Assembly: GCF_002157625.1 (NCBI RefSeq)
Contig: NZ_BDMM01000003.1
Location: forward strand, 1 to 64,000
DNA from: Brevundimonas sp. SH203
GTDB lineage: Bacteria > Pseudomonadota > Alphaproteobacteria > Caulobacterales > Caulobacteraceae
DNA: 64,000 bases
Direction of reading: 5' to 3'
Under the pieces are notes generated by a model. The model did not search any database. It was not told the origin of the DNA and saw only the letters and a list, made by a program, of their open reading frames with translations. Shown in pieces: positions 17,592 through 26,077 of this stretch (the stretch's first letter is position 1; each line of letters opens with the position of its first letter). The translations under genes and the position numbers were made by a program.

Positions 17592-18379
17592 CAGGGCTCC
17601 TGTCGCGGGCGGGGTCTCGGTTTTGGATAGGCTTTGCAGTTGGGACGCGAGGGCGCGTTTGACAAGATGACGCAGTGTCGCGTCGGTCGGACAGGGGTGA
17701 TCGTCCTCGCGCCGGACGGCTGCGAAGTTGGAGGGCTGGGCGGAGCGCCGGGCCTTCGCCCGGAAGTCTGTGATGTGAAGTACCGTTTCGACGAAGGTGT
17801 TGACGCTCCGCGCGGGGGGTTGGCCTGCAAGCTCGGGGCGTCGAGCGGTGGCGGTCTTATCGCCTAACCCCATAAGCCTGCGACGGGTCGGTGGTCCCTG
17901 CGAGGACCGTCCCGAGTGCGGCCGAGTATCCCCCTCGACCCTCCGACGGCGCAACCGTGTGTCGCCGCCGGCGCGGGCCGTTGCAGACCCGCTCCCGTTC
18001 CCTCCGCTCTCGCCGCCGCAAGGTCGCAGGCCAGGCGAGCCCTCCATGCGACGAGACGGGTTTAGAATACGCCCGTTTCGGAGGGGGGATGGGAGATGGG
18101 GGACATAATTCGGCAAGCGGTTGGATTTGTTGGGAATGCACCAGCCGCATCGTGATGGCTGGGGCTGCATTCCGCCCCACGGTCGTCATCCTCGGCCTTG
18201 TGCCGAGGATCCATACGCTCGGTGTTTCCAGATCGGGGCGTGGCGGCGGCGGCCGGGATTATGGATACTCGGCACAAGGCCGAGGATGACGGAGTTGTAG
18301 CGGTGGGGGCGTCCGTCTCCTCCCCATTTCATGGCGAGGAGACTTTCGCGCCTGCGTCCTAGCGGCTACTCACGCCCCC
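17592..18379. other. 788-bp gene-free stretch with a dispersed palindromic repeat
   Basis: I find no convincing gene here. Open frames on both strands are Arg/Gly/Pro-rich and lack ribosome sites or family motifs. The right part contains the long inverted repeat listed separately (18185-18290). The left part (17640-18060) is GC-rich with no clear promoter. The stretch separates the divergent antiporter and HAD hydrolase genes. Confidence 0.6.
18185..18290. repeat. Intergenic inverted repeat with 30-bp arms
   Basis: Arms 18185-18214 and 18261-18290 are reverse complements at 29 of 30 positions, around a 46-bp centre. Each arm is itself a small palindrome (CCTCGGC-N5-GCCGAGG). Repeats of this GTCATCCTCGG...GGATCCAT type are scattered between genes in many alphaproteobacteria. 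It is probably a non-autonomous palindromic element. Confidence 0.8.
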
Positions 18380-19249
18380 ATGACCCTTCCCCATGCCCTG
18401 CCCCATTTCGGCGACATCGCCGGCGATTACGACATCCTGCTCTGCGACGTGTGGGGGGTGATCCATAACGGGCGCGAGAGCTGGGCCAATCCGTGCGAGG
18501 CGCTGACGCGGTTCAATCGCGAGGGCGGGCACGTCGTGCTGATTTCGAACTCGCCGCGCCCGGCGTCCGACGTGATCGCCCAGCTGGACGGGTTGGGCGT
18601 ACCGCGCGAAGCGTGGAAAGCCTTCGTCACCTCGGGCGATGCGACGCGGGCGGAACTGGCCAAACGGGCGCCCGGCCCGGCCTGGATCGTCGGCCCGGAA
18701 CGCGATGCGCCGCTCTACGCCGGCCTGGGGCTGGAGCGGGCCGCGAGCGCAGAGGACGCCGCCTTCATCTCCGTGACCGGCCCGGTGGACGACACCACCG
18801 AGACACCCGAAGACTATCGCGCGCGCTTCGCCGTCGGGGCGGCGCGCGACATCGAACTGATCTGCGCCAACCCCGACCGGGTGGTGCAGCGCGGCGACCA
18901 GCTGATCTATTGCGGCGGGTCGCTGGCCGATCTGTATGCGTCGCAGGGCGGGCGCGTGGTGATGGCCGGCAAGCCCTTCGCCCCCATCTACGACCTGGCG
19001 ATGCGGGAAGCCGAGGGCCTGCTGGGCCGCCCCGTCGACCGTTCGCGCGTGCTGTGCATCGGCGACGGGGTCGTGACCGACGTGATGGGCGCCAATGCGC
19101 AGGCCCTGGATTGCCTGTTCATCGCGCAGGGCATCCACGGCGACCAGGCCAAGGGCGAGGACGGAACCCTGGACCCCGCCCGCGCCGGCGCCCTGCTGAA
19201 GGCCGAAACCACCTATGCGCGCTACGCCGCGCTGGAACTGGCCTGGTAA
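18380..19249 (+). CDS. TIGR01459-type HAD-superfamily hydrolase
   Basis: This 289-residue cytosolic NagD-like HAD protein has motif I as CDVWGVIHNG (about residues 22-31), a Ser/Asn motif II (LISNSPRP), Lys in MAGKPFAPIYD and motif IV as GDGVVTDVMGA. These are phosphatases of small phosphorylated substrates, but the substrate of this subgroup is not established. It is the first of three closely spaced plus-strand genes with the MaoC hydratase and ribF, so co-expression is likely. Confidence 0.9.
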   Translation: MTLPHALPHFGDIAGDYDILLCDVWGVIHNGRESWANPCEALTRFNREGGHVVLISNSPRPASDVIAQLDGLGVPREAWKAFVTSGDATRAELAKRAPGPAWIVGPERDAPLYAGLGLERAASAEDAAFISVTGPVDDTTETPEDYRARFAVGAARDIELICANPDRVVQRGDQLIYCGGSLADLYASQGGRVVMAGKPFAPIYDLAMREAEGLLGRPVDRSRVLCIGDGVVTDVMGANAQALDCLFIAQGIHGDQAKGEDGTLDPARAGALLKAETTYARYAALELAW

Positions 19250-19288
19250 GGCTCGCCATTTTGTCGCACGGCGGCTAAAGCCACCCTC

Positions 19289-19750
19289 ATGGTCGAATTG
19301 GTTCAGCAGCATCCGTCCGGTGGTTACATCCTGGACGAACTTCACGTCGGCATGGCGGCCGAGAAAATCGTCGTGGCGACGGAGGATCGCATCCGCCTGT
19401 TCGCCGAGGCGTCGGACGACTTCAATCCGGTGCATCTGGACGAAGCCTTCGCCGCCAAGACCGCCTATCGCGGGCGGATCGCCCACGGCCTGCTGAGCGC
19501 GTCGTTCGGATCGGCGGTGGTGGGGACTATCCTGCCGGGCGCGGGCTCCATCTATATTTCCCAGACCCTGGCCTTCCATCAGCCGGTGCGGATCGACGAT
19601 GTCGTGCGCATCGTGATCACGGTGATCGAGGTCGAGGCCGAAAGCGCGCGGGTCAAGCTGAGCTGCGAAGGTTTCGTGGGCGAGACCATGATCATGGACG
19701 GCGTCGCCGTGGTCCGCGTTCCGCGCCGGCGCAAACCGTCCCAGCGCTGA
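19289..19750 (+). CDS. MaoC-like (R)-specific enoyl-CoA hydratase
   Basis: This 153-residue single hot-dog domain has the hydratase-2 motif DDFNPVHLDE followed by AYRGRIAHGLL, containing the catalytic Asp and His. Such enzymes hydrate trans-2-enoyl-CoA to (R)-3-hydroxyacyl-CoA, often feeding polyhydroxyalkanoate or fatty-acid metabolism. No PHA synthase lies in the window. Its stop overlaps the ribF start (TGATG), implying translational coupling. Confidence 0.88.
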   Translation: MVELVQQHPSGGYILDELHVGMAAEKIVVATEDRIRLFAEASDDFNPVHLDEAFAAKTAYRGRIAHGLLSASFGSAVVGTILPGAGSIYISQTLAFHQPVRIDDVVRIVITVIEVEAESARVKLSCEGFVGETMIMDGVAVVRVPRRRKPSQR

Positions 19751-20682
19751 TGCAGGTCGTTCGCGACTGGCGCGACCTGCCCGACGCCGAGAAAGGCGCC
19801 GCCGTCGCCGTCGGGGCCTTCGACGGGGTGCATCGGGGCCATCAGGCGGTCATCGCCGCGGCGAAGGCGGCGGCCGACCGGCTGGGCGCGCCGCTGGGCG
19901 TGGTCAGTTTCGATCCTCATCCCCGCCGCTGGTTCCAGAAGGACGCCGCGCCCTTTCGCCTGATGACCGCCGACCAGATGACCGAGGCCCTGGGGCCGCT
20001 GGGCGTGGACATCCTGTATCTTCTACCGTTCGACGCCGAGATGGCGGGCATGAGCGACGCCGAATTCGCCGAGCGGGTGCTGGCCCGGGGGTTGGGCGTG
20101 CGACACGCCGCCGTCGGTTTCGACTTCACCTTCGGCAAGGGACGGTCGGGATCGCCCGAGGCCCTGCGCGCCTATGGCGAACGGCTGGGCTTCGGCGTGT
20201 CCACGGTCCAGCGTCTGGACGACGCCGACGGGCTGAAACTGTCGTCCAGCGCCGTGCGCGAGGCGCTGAAGGCCGGCGACATGGACCGCGCCGCCGCCAT
20301 ACTGGGACGCCCCTTCGCCATCCGGGGCGAGGTGATCCACGGCGACAAGCGCGGCCGCACCATCGGCGTGCCGACCGCCAATGTGCCGCTGGGCGACTAT
20401 ATGCGCCCGGCCTATGGCGTCTATGCCACGCGCAGCCGGCTGGCCGACGGGCGCGTGGTCGACGGGGTGGCCAGCCTGGGCGTGCGGCCCATGTATGCGC
20501 TGGAGACGCCGCTGCTGGAGGTCTGGTTGTTCGACTTCGACGGCGACCTGTACGGCCAGGCGCTGGACACCCAGCTGATCGCCTGGCTTCGCGGCGAGGA
20601 GACGTTCGACGGGCTGGACGCCCTGAAAACCCAGATCGACGCCGACGCGGCGGCGGCCCGGGCGGTTCTCAAACGGTCATAG
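19750..20682 (+). CDS. ribF: Bifunctional riboflavin kinase/FAD synthetase
   Basis: This 310-residue enzyme converts riboflavin to FMN and FAD in the cytosol. The N-terminal adenylyltransferase domain has [10 protein letters not shown] (residues 22-31) and SSSAVREAL. The C-terminal flavokinase domain has the PTAN motif (GVPTANVPL) and a YGVYA segment. Both domains are complete and the length is normal. It is translationally coupled to the MaoC gene upstream. Its last six bases overlap the convergent carbonic anhydrase-like gene. Confidence 0.95.
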   Translation: MQVVRDWRDLPDAEKGAAVAVGAFDGVHRGHQAVIAAAKAAADRLGAPLGVVSFDPHPRRWFQKDAAPFRLMTADQMTEALGPLGVDILYLLPFDAEMAGMSDAEFAERVLARGLGVRHAAVGFDFTFGKGRSGSPEALRAYGERLGFGVSTVQRLDDADGLKLSSSAVREALKAGDMDRAAAILGRPFAIRGEVIHGDKRGRTIGVPTANVPLGDYMRPAYGVYATRSRLADGRVVDGVASLGVRPMYALETPLLEVWLFDFDGDLYGQALDTQLIAWLRGEETFDGLDALKTQIDADAAAARAVLKRS

Positions 20683-21204
20683 GGGCCGAAGCCCGGCCGC
20701 GAACCGCTTCCAGTTCTGAACATAGTGTTCGGCCGACATCCGAAGCACGGCGACGTGTTCGGGGTCGCGTTCGCGCACCACCTTGCCGGGCTGGCCCATG
20801 ACCAGGCTGTTGTCGGGGATGACCTTGCCCTCGGTGATCAGGGCGTTCGCGCCGATGATGCAGTTGCGCCCGATCCGCGCCCCGTTCAGCACCACCGCCC
20901 CGATGCCGATCAAACTGTAGTCCCCGACCTCGCAGCCGTGCAGCATGGCGTTGTGGCCCACCGTCACCCCCCGCCCCAGAGTGAGCGGCGATCCCAGGTC
21001 TGTGTGCAGGACGCCGCCGTCCTGAATGTTGCTGTCCGGCCCCACCACGATCGGATCGTTGTCGCCGCGCAGGGTCGCGCCGAACCAGACGCTGGCGTTC
21101 GCATGGAGAATCACATTCCCTATCACCGATGCGCTCGGCGCCACCCAGTATTCGCCCTCCGGCGGAAGCTGAGGTTTGCTGTCGCCCAATGCGTAAACTG
21201 TCAT
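20677..21204 (-). CDS. Gamma-carbonic anhydrase-like hexapeptide-repeat protein
   Basis: This 175-residue left-handed beta-helix protein has repeated hexapeptides. The three metal-ligand His positions of the gamma-CA family are H68 (GGVLHTD) and H85 and H90 ([10 protein letters not shown]). It resembles the YrdA/PaaY group, which bind metal and may hydrate CO2 or hydrolyse thioesters. No acyltransferase motif is seen. Start ATG 21204. It faces the ncRNA/phoH region across a 320-bp gap. Confidence 0.9.
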   Translation of the reverse strand: MTVYALGDSKPQLPPEGEYWVAPSASVIGNVILHANASVWFGATLRGDNDPIVVGPDSNIQDGGVLHTDLGSPLTLGRGVTVGHNAMLHGCEVGDYSLIGIGAVVLNGARIGRNCIIGANALITEGKVIPDNSLVMGQPGKVVRERDPEHVAVLRMSAEHYVQNWKRFAAGLRPL

Positions 21205-21238
21205 CAGAACACAACCTAATCTTTGAAAAACGAGGGCT

Positions 21239-21254
21239 TTAACGGAACGCTAAC
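21239..21254. promoter_or_regulatory. CtrA-like site in the gap between the gamma-CA gene and phoH
   Basis: TTAA-CGGAACG-CTAAC has the correct seven-base spacing of the CtrA consensus and one mismatch in the second half-site. It lies about 35 bp upstream of the gamma-CA gene and about 90 bp before the predicted RNA. This is visible but weak evidence, since such sites occur by chance. Confidence 0.3.
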
Positions 21255-21344
21255 CACGATAGCATCATTCTGTTGATGCGATTCGCGGGTCGCCATTTCG
21301 GCCCTGAATCCGAAGCCGGATCAAGTTCGGTCCGGTCAATCGTC

Positions 21345-21475
21345 GGGGGCTTGTGCGTGGCGCGTTGGGATCCGGGTTCGGTTGTTCGGCGGCGGGTCTG
21401 TCCCGTTGCGGAAGGCCCTGCACTGGACCCGGGCGGCCGTTTCGCGGGCCGCGACCCTTTCCTCCCCAAGCCCAT
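21345..21475 (+). ncRNA. Structured small RNA, possibly 6S RNA (ssrS)
   Basis: A terminator on the plus strand (21478-21508) lies upstream of phoH although the gene before it is on the other strand, so a separate plus-strand transcript must end there. The preceding sequence folds well. The ends pair (GGGCTTG 21347-21353 with CAAGCCC 21467-21473). An inner CCGGGT (21372-21377) pairs with ACCCGG (21427-21432), and an apical hairpin GCGGCGGG-TCTGT-CCCGTTGC sits inside. A small GC hairpin lies on the 3' side of the open centre (21433-21452). That closing stem, open bubble, 3' hairpin and terminal arm match 6S RNA architecture, but I cannot confirm the family. Confidence 0.45.
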
Positions 21476-21477
21476 CC

Positions 21478-21508
21478 AAGGCGGCGCCCGTTCGGGTCCG
21501 CCTTTTTT
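21478..21508 (+). terminator. Rho-independent terminator ahead of phoH
   Basis: AAGGCGG (21478-21484) and CCGCCTT (21498-21504) form the outer stem, with CCCG/CGGG inside and a run of six T at 21503-21508. It ends about 19 bp before the phoH start codon, so it must end an RNA made within the intergenic gap or attenuate phoH. Confidence 0.85.
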
Positions 21509-21526
21509 CATGCCCTGGAGGCGTCC

Positions 21527-22306
21527 ATGACCAAGCGTGCGGCTACGAAACGTCAGTCCCGTGAAAACGGCATCCTGGATTCGCGAGACTTCATCGAGGA
21601 GTCGAAGGTTCGCCGGCTCCATGCGCCGAACCCCTCCCGCTCGGGCTGGTCGCCCTATCCGTCGAACGACGACCGCGACCAGGGCTATCTGAAGACGCTG
21701 AAGCCCAAGTCGGACGGCCAGGCCGAGCTGATGCAGGCCATCGACCACCACAATCTGATCATGGCGCTGGGGCCGGCAGGCACGGGCAAGACCTATCTGG
21801 CGGTGGCCAAGGCGGTCGAGGCGCTGGAGGCGGGCAAGGTCGGGCGGATCGTCCTGTCGCGTCCGGCGGTCGAAGCCGGTGAGTCCATCGGCTTCCTGCC
21901 CGGCGACATGGAGGACAAGCTGGCCCCCTATCTGCGGCCCCTCTACGACGCCCTGTCGGATCGGCTGTCGATGAAGCGGGTCAAGGCGCTGATGGCCGAG
22001 GGGCTGATCGAGATCGCGCCGGTGGGCTATATGCGCGGCCGTACGCTGAACAACGCCTTCATCGTCGTGGACGAGGCGCAGAACTGCACCTACGTCCAGC
22101 TGAAGATGCTGCTGACCCGACTGGGCTGGCATTCGACCATGGTGGTGACGGGCGATCCGCAGCAGTCGGACCTGTTGCCCGGCATCTCGGGCCTGTCGGA
22201 CATCTCGGCGCGGCTGGAGGCGGTGCCCGACATCGCCGTGGTGCGCCTGGCCGAACAGGACATCGTGCGTCACCCGCTGGTCGCCTCGATGATCGGCGTC
22301 CTCTGA
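21527..22306 (+). CDS. phoH: PhoH family ATPase
   Basis: This 259-residue cytosolic P-loop NTPase has Walker A GPAGTGKT (residues 82-89), Walker B IVVDEAQN, and TGDPQQSDL. It matches the PhoH/YbeZ-related group, nucleotide-binding proteins linked to RNA metabolism, but no YbeY-type partner gene lies next to it. ATG 21527 has CTGGAG six bases upstream and directly follows a terminator. The open frame extends upstream to 21353 through the RNA region, which is not coding. Confidence 0.9.
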   Translation: MTKRAATKRQSRENGILDSRDFIEESKVRRLHAPNPSRSGWSPYPSNDDRDQGYLKTLKPKSDGQAELMQAIDHHNLIMALGPAGTGKTYLAVAKAVEALEAGKVGRIVLSRPAVEAGESIGFLPGDMEDKLAPYLRPLYDALSDRLSMKRVKALMAEGLIEIAPVGYMRGRTLNNAFIVVDEAQNCTYVQLKMLLTRLGWHSTMVVTGDPQQSDLLPGISGLSDISARLEAVPDIAVVRLAEQDIVRHPLVASMIGVL

Positions 22307-22428
22307 CATCTCCAACCGGCAGTCTGCGCCATGCGGCGCAGGCTGCCGTTGCACCCGGAAACCAAAAGCCATTGTCCCCAAGCGCACCGCCCCGCTAAAG
22401 GTCGGCTCGCCGCTAATGAGGGATTTCG

Positions 22429-23751
22429 ATGCGCGTAGCGATGATTGGAACGGGTTATGTGGGCCTGGTGTCCGGCGCCTGTTTCGCCGACTTCGGCCAT
22501 GTCGTCACCTGCATCGACAAGGACCCGTCCAAGATCGAACGGCTGGAGCGGGGCGAAATCCCGATCTACGAGCCGGGTCTGGACGATCTGGTCGCCGCCA
22601 ATGTGCGCGAAGGGCGGCTGTTCTTCACCCTGGACGGAGCCGAGGCCATTCGGAAGGCCGATGCGGTCTTCATCGCCGTCGGCACCCCGACGCGGCGCGG
22701 CGACGGCCATGCCGACCTGTCCTATGTTCATGCGGCGGCCGAGGAGATCGCGGGCCTGATCGAGGGCTTCACCGTGGTCGTGACCAAATCCACCGTTCCG
22801 GTCGGCACCGGCGACGAGGTCGAGGCCATCATCAGGAAGGCCAATCCCGACGCCGATTTCGCCGTCGTCTCCAATCCCGAGTTCCTGCGCGAGGGCGCCG
22901 CCATCGGCGACTTCAAACGCCCCGACCGGGTGGTGATCGGCGTCAACGACATGGACGGCGAGGTGGGCCAGCGCGCCCAGAAGGTCATGAGCGAACTGTA
23001 TCGCCCGCTGAACCTGAACGAGAGCCCGCTGCTGTTCGTAGGCCGCCGAACGTCCGAACTGATCAAATACGCAGCCAACGCCTTCCTGGCCATGAAGATC
23101 ACCTTCATCAACGAGATGGCGGACCTGTGCGAGGCGGTCGGCGCGGACGTGCAGCAGGTCGCGCGCGGCATCGGCCTGGACAAGCGGATCGGGTCCAAAT
23201 TCCTGCACGCCGGTCCCGGCTATGGCGGGTCGTGCTTCCCCAAGGACACCATCGCCCTGGTCCGCACGGCCCAGCAGTACGGCGCCCCGACGCGGCTGAT
23301 CGAGGCGACGGTCGAGGTCAACGACGCGCGCAAGAAGGCCATGGCCGACCGCGTCGCCGCGACCCTGGGGACCAGCGTTCAGGGCAAGACCGTCGCCCTG
23401 CTGGGCCTGACGTTCAAGCCGAACACCGACGACATGCGCGACGCCCCGTCGCTGGACATCGCGCCCGCCCTGATCGCCGCCGGCGCGACCGTTCAGGCCT
23501 TCGATCCCGAGGGGATGCACGAGGCGGCCAAGCTGCTGCCGGACATCCAGATGAAGGACAACGCCTATGACGCCGTGGTCGGCGCGGACGCCGTCGTCCT
23601 CGTCACCGAATGGGACCAGTTCCGCGCGCTGGATCTGGACCGGATCAAGCTTCTGATGAAACAGCCCGTGCTGGTCGACCTGCGCAACATCTATCGCCCC
23701 GACGACATGAAGAGCCGGGGCTTCCGCTATATGGGCATCGGGCGCGGCTGA
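22429..23751 (+). CDS. ugd: UDP-glucose 6-dehydrogenase
   Basis: This 440-residue enzyme oxidises UDP-glucose to UDP-glucuronate with two NAD+. The N-terminal Rossmann motif is GTGYVGLVSGACFADFGH, the catalytic Cys269 lies in GYGGSCFPKD, and the C-terminal UDP-binding domain has GLTFKPNTDDMRDAPS. It is complete and of normal length. Its stop overlaps the start of the epimerase gene that uses its product, so the pair makes UDP-GlcA and UDP-GalA for a polysaccharide. Confidence 0.96.
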   Translation: MRVAMIGTGYVGLVSGACFADFGHVVTCIDKDPSKIERLERGEIPIYEPGLDDLVAANVREGRLFFTLDGAEAIRKADAVFIAVGTPTRRGDGHADLSYVHAAAEEIAGLIEGFTVVVTKSTVPVGTGDEVEAIIRKANPDADFAVVSNPEFLREGAAIGDFKRPDRVVIGVNDMDGEVGQRAQKVMSELYRPLNLNESPLLFVGRRTSELIKYAANAFLAMKITFINEMADLCEAVGADVQQVARGIGLDKRIGSKFLHAGPGYGGSCFPKDTIALVRTAQQYGAPTRLIEATVEVNDARKKAMADRVAATLGTSVQGKTVALLGLTFKPNTDDMRDAPSLDIAPALIAAGATVQAFDPEGMHEAAKLLPDIQMKDNAYDAVVGADAVVLVTEWDQFRALDLDRIKLLMKQPVLVDLRNIYRPDDMKSRGFRYMGIGRG

Positions 23752-24725
23752 TGCGCGGGCCGATCCTCGTCACCGGCGCAGCCGGCTTCATCGGCATGCA
23801 CGTCGCCGAACGCCTGCTGGACCGGGGCGAACAGGTGATCGGCGTCGACGTCTTCAACGCCTATTACGACCCGCGCTTGAAGGCGGCCCGCGCCGCCCGT
23901 CTGGAAGGGCGCGAGGGCTTTCGCATGGTCCGCGCCGACATCGCCGATCATGAGCGGATGCGCGCCCTGGTCGCCGACGAGGGCGTGAAACGGATCGTGC
24001 ATCTGGCCGCCCAGGCGGGGGTTCGCTATTCGCTGGAAAACCCCTTCGCCTATGAGCGGTCGAACCTGGCCGGCCATCTGTCGATGCTGGAGGCCGCGCG
24101 TCACGGCGGCGTGAGCCATCTGGTCTATGCCTCGTCCAGCTCGGTCTATGGCGACCGGCCGCTGGAGGGGTCGGGGTTTCGCGAGGACGATCCGACCGTG
24201 CATCCGGTGTCGCTGTACGCCGCGACCAAACGGTCGTGCGAACTGATGAGCCAGAGCTACGCCAGGCTCTACGGTTTTCCGCAGTCGGGTCTGAGATTCT
24301 TCACCGTCTATGGGCCGTGGGGTCGGCCGGACATGGCCTATTTCGGCTTCACCCAGAAGATCGTGCGCGGCGAGCCCATCGAGGTCTATGGCGAGGGGCG
24401 GATGGCGCGCGACTTCACCTATATCGACGACATCGTGGACGGAATCGTGGGGGTTCTGGATCGGCCGCCGGCCGCCGGGGCGCACGAAATCTACAACATC
24501 GGCGACAGCCAGCCGGTCGGCCTGATGGAGATGATCTCGACGCTGGAGACGGCCCTGGGCGTCGAGGCCAGAAAGGTCATGCGCCCGATGCAGCCCGGCG
24601 ACGTCACCGCCACCTATGCCGACGTGTCCAAGCTGAACGCCCTGTGCGGCTATCGGCCCAATGTTCCGCTGAAGGACGGGCTGGAGAAATTCGTCGCCTG
24701 GTGGCGGCAGTATCAGAACGGCTGA
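23751..24725 (+). CDS. UDP-glucuronate 4-epimerase (NAD-dependent epimerase family)
   Basis: This 324-residue extended SDR has the cofactor motif TGAAGFIG (residues 8-15), the subgroup hallmark FNAYYDP (35-41), Ser in YASSSSVYG and the catalytic YAATK. NxYYDP is typical of LpsL/CapI UDP-glucuronate 4-epimerases that give UDP-galacturonate. The ATG at 23751 overlaps the ugd stop, supporting a two-step pathway. The same frame opens further upstream inside ugd, but the conserved N-terminus fixes this start. Confidence 0.92.
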   Translation: MRGPILVTGAAGFIGMHVAERLLDRGEQVIGVDVFNAYYDPRLKAARAARLEGREGFRMVRADIADHERMRALVADEGVKRIVHLAAQAGVRYSLENPFAYERSNLAGHLSMLEAARHGGVSHLVYASSSSVYGDRPLEGSGFREDDPTVHPVSLYAATKRSCELMSQSYARLYGFPQSGLRFFTVYGPWGRPDMAYFGFTQKIVRGEPIEVYGEGRMARDFTYIDDIVDGIVGVLDRPPAAGAHEIYNIGDSQPVGLMEMISTLETALGVEARKVMRPMQPGDVTATYADVSKLNALCGYRPNVPLKDGLEKFVAWWRQYQNG

Positions 24726-24736
24726 CGCGCCGGACG

Positions 24737-26005
24737 ATGCGACGCGCTGTCCATCCCGCCGTCGTCGCGTCGATGGGCCTGTTCGCCGCGGATCAGGCCG
24801 CCGCCCAGACAGCGATCGCCGATCCCTTCTTTCGTCAGCGCGGTCAGGCCGTTCGCGACCGGCCCCAGCCCGCCTATGACGCCGTCGGATTGCGGCTCGG
24901 GGGCTTTACCGTCTGGCCGAGCCTGCGGTCGGCGGCCGTGCTGGACGACAATGTCTTCGCGGCCGAAAGCGACGCCCGCGCCGCCGCGAGCCTGCGTCTG
25001 ACGCCCGAGGTCATGACCCGGTCCGACTGGGGACGGCATCAGGTCCAGGCCCACGCCCGGCTCGATCTCGGGCGGAACCTGAGCGCGCCACGCGAGGATG
25101 CGACCGACTGGCGCCTGGGCGGGGCCGGTCGTCTGGACGTGACGCGGGGCGCCCATCTGGGCCTGAGCCTGGATGTCGAGCATGGGCATGAGCCGCGCAC
25201 CGCCGCCGGGAGCGATCCCCTGACCGTGCGGCCCGTCGCCTTCGACGGCGTTTCGGCGCGGCTGTCGGGCCAGCGGACGCGCGGGCGGCTGCGTCTGGAC
25301 GCCAGCGCCGATCTGCAACGCCGCGACTATCGCGACGGGGTCGATACGGCGGGCGCCCCGGTCGAACAGGACGACCGCGACCGCACCACCCTGACCCTGA
25401 GCGGCCGCGCGGCCTACGCCCTGTCGCCGGCGACCGCCGTCTTCGTCCAGATCGTCGGGGACGACCGCGACTATCGCCGCGTTCCCGGCCGCCCCGACCG
25501 CACCTCGACCGGGCGCGAGGCTCTGGCGGGGGTGGATTTCGAACTGGGCGGCCTGATGCGCGGCGACATCGCCGTCGGTCATCGGCGCCGGAGTTTCGAC
25601 GATCCGGCGTTCGGCGATCTGGACGGTTTCGGCGGGCGGGGGCGCCTGACCTGGTTCCCGACCGCCCTGACCACCGTGTCCGTCGCCGCCGAACGCACGA
25701 CGGCCGACACCGGCGTGGTCGGCGCGGCCGGCGCGTCGCGCACCGACCTGTCGCTGAGCGTGGATCACGAACTGCTGCGCAACCTGATCGTGTCGGCGCG
25801 GGCGGGCCAGATCGAAGACGCCTATGTCGGGCGCGACCGAACCGACCGGCGCGTCGGCGCCGGTCTGGCCGCAGACTGGCGCCTGAACCGCCGCTACGGG
25901 CTGAACGCCGACCTCGACTGGATCGATCACTCGTCGGAAGGAACGGCGCGCGGCCCCCGCTATCGCGCCCTTCGGCTGACCCTGGCGGCCGTCGCCCGTT
26001 TCTGA
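24737..26005 (+). CDS. Outer-membrane beta-barrel protein of an exopolysaccharide cluster (BBP2-like)
   Basis: This 422-residue protein has a signal peptide (residues 1 to about 23, AAA-Q) and then many alternating amphipathic strands with Arg/Asp turns. It ends in an aromatic residue (LTLAAVARF), as barrels do. It resembles the outer-membrane beta-barrel proteins found beside Wzc or Wza genes in alphaproteobacterial polysaccharide loci, where they may help export. It starts 11 bp after the epimerase and precedes the Wzc-like gene. Specific function unproven. Confidence 0.75.
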   Translation: MRRAVHPAVVASMGLFAADQAAAQTAIADPFFRQRGQAVRDRPQPAYDAVGLRLGGFTVWPSLRSAAVLDDNVFAAESDARAAASLRLTPEVMTRSDWGRHQVQAHARLDLGRNLSAPREDATDWRLGGAGRLDVTRGAHLGLSLDVEHGHEPRTAAGSDPLTVRPVAFDGVSARLSGQRTRGRLRLDASADLQRRDYRDGVDTAGAPVEQDDRDRTTLTLSGRAAYALSPATAVFVQIVGDDRDYRRVPGRPDRTSTGREALAGVDFELGGLMRGDIAVGHRRRSFDDPAFGDLDGFGGRGRLTWFPTALTTVSVAAERTTADTGVVGAAGASRTDLSLSVDHELLRNLIVSARAGQIEDAYVGRDRTDRRVGAGLAADWRLNRRYGLNADLDWIDHSSEGTARGPRYRALRLTLAAVARF

Positions 26006-26077
26006 AGCGCCGCGCCGATTGACAACCTGAGCGCGACGCCTCACCACTCAAACTTACGATCACCGTTCGGCGGCGCG

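Noticed and set aside
17592-18170. N-terminal extension of the antiporter frame to 18170.
   Set aside because: Extra 193 residues are low-complexity Arg/Pro/Gly, and ATG 17591 has AGGAG and begins the membrane domain.
21273-21530. An 85-codon frame upstream of phoH.
   Set aside because: It runs through the terminator and the paired RNA structure, with no ribosome site or recognisable protein features.
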